DNA of 15,658 bases. Source: JAKQEM01 sp964391185 (GTDB lineage: Bacteria; Patescibacteriota; Gracilibacteria; Peribacterales; Peribacteraceae). This document shows, piece after piece, positions 14,310 to 15,658 of the stretch (positions are counted from its first letter, which is position 1; the number at the start of each line of letters is the position of its first letter). The DNA is taken from contig CAYMIX010000016.1 of assembly GCA_964391185.1 (NCBI GenBank), positions 1 through 15,658 of the forward strand. Reading direction: 5' to 3'. A program made the position numbers and the translations under genes. A model generated the notes under the pieces. It had not been told where the DNA came from. It saw only the letters and a program-made list of their open reading frames with translations, and made no database searches.

Positions 14310-14711
14310 TCACCATCCCATCGCTAAAATGACATCTTGGATACTGTAGGGATCGTCAACTATGGCTAGCCCCTTGAGCGTATCTGCCACGGCCTGCGGC
14401 ATAACTCCTGCTGTGACCAGTGCATCCAGTTGTGATTGTGTCGCAGCAGCGCCGATGTTCAGTTCGCCACGATCCAGCAACTTGAGCGCCCATTTGACCG
14501 GGCTGCTTGTCGCGGCAAGTGCGGTCAATCCATCAAGAAACGCCGATCCAGCTTCTGCCCCCAAAACTTCCAGCACCGTGCCGTAGCCGATGCTGTAGTC
14601 AATCACCTTGGTGCGGCCTACCGAGAGCAGTGCCGCCAGCTCACCGCAATCCCTGCGCGCCAGTGCATCGGCGCAATCAGGGCGAGAGAGTATTTCATCG
14701 CGGAGCGTCAT
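14310..14711 (-). CDS. Conserved phage protein of the LamG-linked block (133 aa)
   Basis: I choose ATG 14711 (MTLRDEILSRPDCADALARR), two bases after the previous stop. The frame could also start at TTG 14717, which would overlap that stop as TTGA and add two residues; no strong Shine-Dalgarno decides between them. The protein is mostly helical: an N-terminal helix ending 'RRDCGELAALLSVGRTKV', a central IGYGTVLEVLGAEAGSAFLD, then LKLLDRGELNIGAAATQSQL and DPYSIQDVILAMGW at the end. I recognise it as a widespread phage family ('RT.......GNGTILE.LG...G...LD', 'G.L.IG....Q..L..L', 'DPVS.QDV..A'). It is usually found beside the same neighbours as here. The function is unknown. Confidence 0.75.
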   Translation of the reverse strand: MTLRDEILSRPDCADALARRDCGELAALLSVGRTKVIDYSIGYGTVLEVLGAEAGSAFLDGLTALAATSSPVKWALKLLDRGELNIGAAATQSQLDALVTAGVMPQAVADTLKGLAIVDDPYSIQDVILAMGW

Positions 14712-14713
14712 GA

Positions 14714-15175
14714 TCAAGTTGCACTCAAGATGCCGGATGCATTAGGCGTAACCGTCAGGGTATTTCCTGATGTCGTCAGCGGAATATCGGCAGGAGTTGA
14801 ATCACCGAGGAAATATCCTACAATGGGGTTGACCTTCCCATTAAGCGTTCCAGAGGCATAGACAACCCCTCTCCGCCATGCAGGAATACCCGATCCAGAA
14901 GCCGTCCATACGAAGGCGGCAGATGTAAATTTCACGACGCCAGCAGTCTGCGTCAAAGCGACAGAAGTTAATGTGCCGCCCCCGGTGGTATATCCGTTTC
15001 CATTGGCTATTTCATTAGCCGATACATCCGCCCACACCTCATCGGTAGATGGTGCAGGCGTCCAGGCTGAACTTACGAGTGCCAACTTGAATGTATTGGC
15101 TGGGTTGATTAGATTGGTAGCTGAGTTGAAATTCAGCTTTGCCTTGTCAGGGAAAATGAATGCGCCTGCTGCCAT
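14714..15175 (-). CDS. Beta-rich phage structural protein (153 aa)
   Basis: ATG 15175 follows AAGGAG with eight bases spacing, 12 bases after the portal stop. The sequence contains NTFKLALVSSAWTPAPSTDE, VWADVSANEIANGNGYTTGG, a strand AAFVWTASGSGIPAWRRGVV and KVNPIVGYFLGDSTPADIPL, ending in GNTLTVTPNASGIL. This is a very widespread phage family with the landmarks 'F...L......' then 'DVSANE..NGNGYT.GG', 'W.ASG..IPAWR' and 'P...YFLGD.TPAD.P.T..GNTLT'. It is usually located near portal, capsid or tail genes and is thought to be part of the particle. Its precise place in the virion is unknown. Composition (beta-rich, no membrane segment) fits a small decoration or tail-related subunit. Confidence 0.8.
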   Translation of the reverse strand: MAAGAFIFPDKAKLNFNSATNLINPANTFKLALVSSAWTPAPSTDEVWADVSANEIANGNGYTTGGGTLTSVALTQTAGVVKFTSAAFVWTASGSGIPAWRRGVVYASGTLNGKVNPIVGYFLGDSTPADIPLTTSGNTLTVTPNASGILSAT

Positions 15176-15187
15176 GTGTATTACTCC

Positions 15188-15658
15188 TTATTGAATTCCT
15201 GAAATTCGGCCATCCGGCCCACGTACTATGGGCCTCCCGTTGACGGCAACCGCCCGCCCGTCTGCCCCTCTTTCAACCACTTTGGGTGCAGTGATATGCG
15301 TCACAATCTGATTCAGCGAATCCATTACATCCGAGAGTTTGGGCTGTCCCATAGGGCCATTGACGTCATCACTTCCCGCTTGCTCTGCGGATAGCAGGTT
15401 GTCCATCTTGGCTTGTGCGGAAATCTGAGCGACAGTTATCTTGGTGGATGAATCCAACTCGGCTTTCCACTGGTCAAACTGTAACTTTTGCGCGTCAAGG
15501 CTGGCCTGAATCTGTGCTTTCTGTATGTCTCGTTCGGCTTCTATCTGATTCGTGATACGAGATTCTTGTGCCTGCATTTCCTGCTGATAGCGAGCCAGTT
15601 CCATATCTCGCTGTATTTCCCGTTGTTTTTGCTGATCTTCCATTGCCATTTTCTGCTG
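15188..15658 (-). CDS. Portal protein, C-terminal part (cut by window edge)
   Basis: The frame is open at the right edge and gives 156 residues before the stop. It begins with a long Gln/Glu/Lys/Arg helical stretch (QKQREIQRDMELARYQQEMQ, then IEAERDIQKAQIQASLDAQK, LQFDQWKAELDSSTKITVAQ), the coiled tail typical of the barrel end of podovirus portal proteins. A flexible segment (EQAGSDDVNGPMGQ) and the end motif RPIVRGPDGRISGI follow, as in other phage portal proteins. Portal proteins form the dodecamer through which DNA enters and leaves the head. The position upstream of scaffold and capsid, and of a SU10/P22-like adaptor, agrees. The clip and wing domains lie outside the window, so this rests on the C-terminal pattern and context. 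The apparent ATG at 15649 is internal, not a true start. Confidence 0.72.
   Translation of the reverse strand, partial: QQKMAMEDQQKQREIQRDMELARYQQEMQAQESRITNQIEAERDIQKAQIQASLDAQKLQFDQWKAELDSSTKITVAQISAQAKMDNLLSAEQAGSDDVNGPMGQPKLSDVMDSLNQIVTHITAPKVVERGADGRAVAVNGRPIVRGPDGRISGIQ

Overview
The window is a late, virion-morphogenesis segment of a tailed dsDNA phage (or prophage) whose capsid and tail genes match podovirus-type relatives (SU10/P22-like portal, scaffold, capsid, adaptor and gp10-like order). Almost everything is read from the minus strand, so gene order runs from high to low coordinates. The host is not determinable from sequence alone. The base composition and the Shine-Dalgarno sites (AAGGA, GGAG) suit a Gram-negative, probably proteobacterial, host. 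There is no integrase, repressor, tRNA, CRISPR array or insertion sequence in the window.

In transcription order: the C-terminal end of the portal protein (15658-15188, cut by the window edge); a four-gene block of virion accessory proteins (15175-12218) ending in a LamG-like protein with seven in-frame 'ITGYAP' repeats; a 102-residue protein of unknown role; a weak terminator-like hairpin; the scaffolding protein; the major capsid protein (MCP); a clear intrinsic terminator; a small post-capsid protein; a head-tail adaptor; a P22 gp10-like tail protein; a small conserved virion protein; four large proteins resembling internal or ejection proteins (6159-517, the third and fourth joined by a one-base stop/start overlap); a terminator; and the N-terminal part of a tail-fibre-like protein that runs off the left edge. 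One small membrane-protein gene (388-624) lies on the opposite strand and overlaps the end of the last ejection gene.

The main discovery is that the MCP gene is split. Its first five codons (MAQPA) lie at 10818-10832, and the rest starts at 9863 with NLYDKYDLTGVRED. Between them sits a 954-base insertion with the hallmarks of a group I self-splicing intron: a P1 helix with the U-G pair at the exon 1 boundary, the conserved core strings around AATCAGCAGCC and TTCAACGACTA, the complementary AGATATAGTC element, terminal hairpins and a final G. It encodes an HNH homing endonuclease. Splicing restores a 322-residue capsid protein. A conventional gene caller would report a truncated capsid protein starting at an internal TTG.

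Together the genes form the head and tail building programme: portal, scaffold and MCP make the procapsid; the adaptor and gp10-like protein close the neck; the large Gly/Ala-rich proteins are probably packaged and ejected with DNA; and the tail-fibre and LamG proteins probably contact the host surface or decorate the particle.
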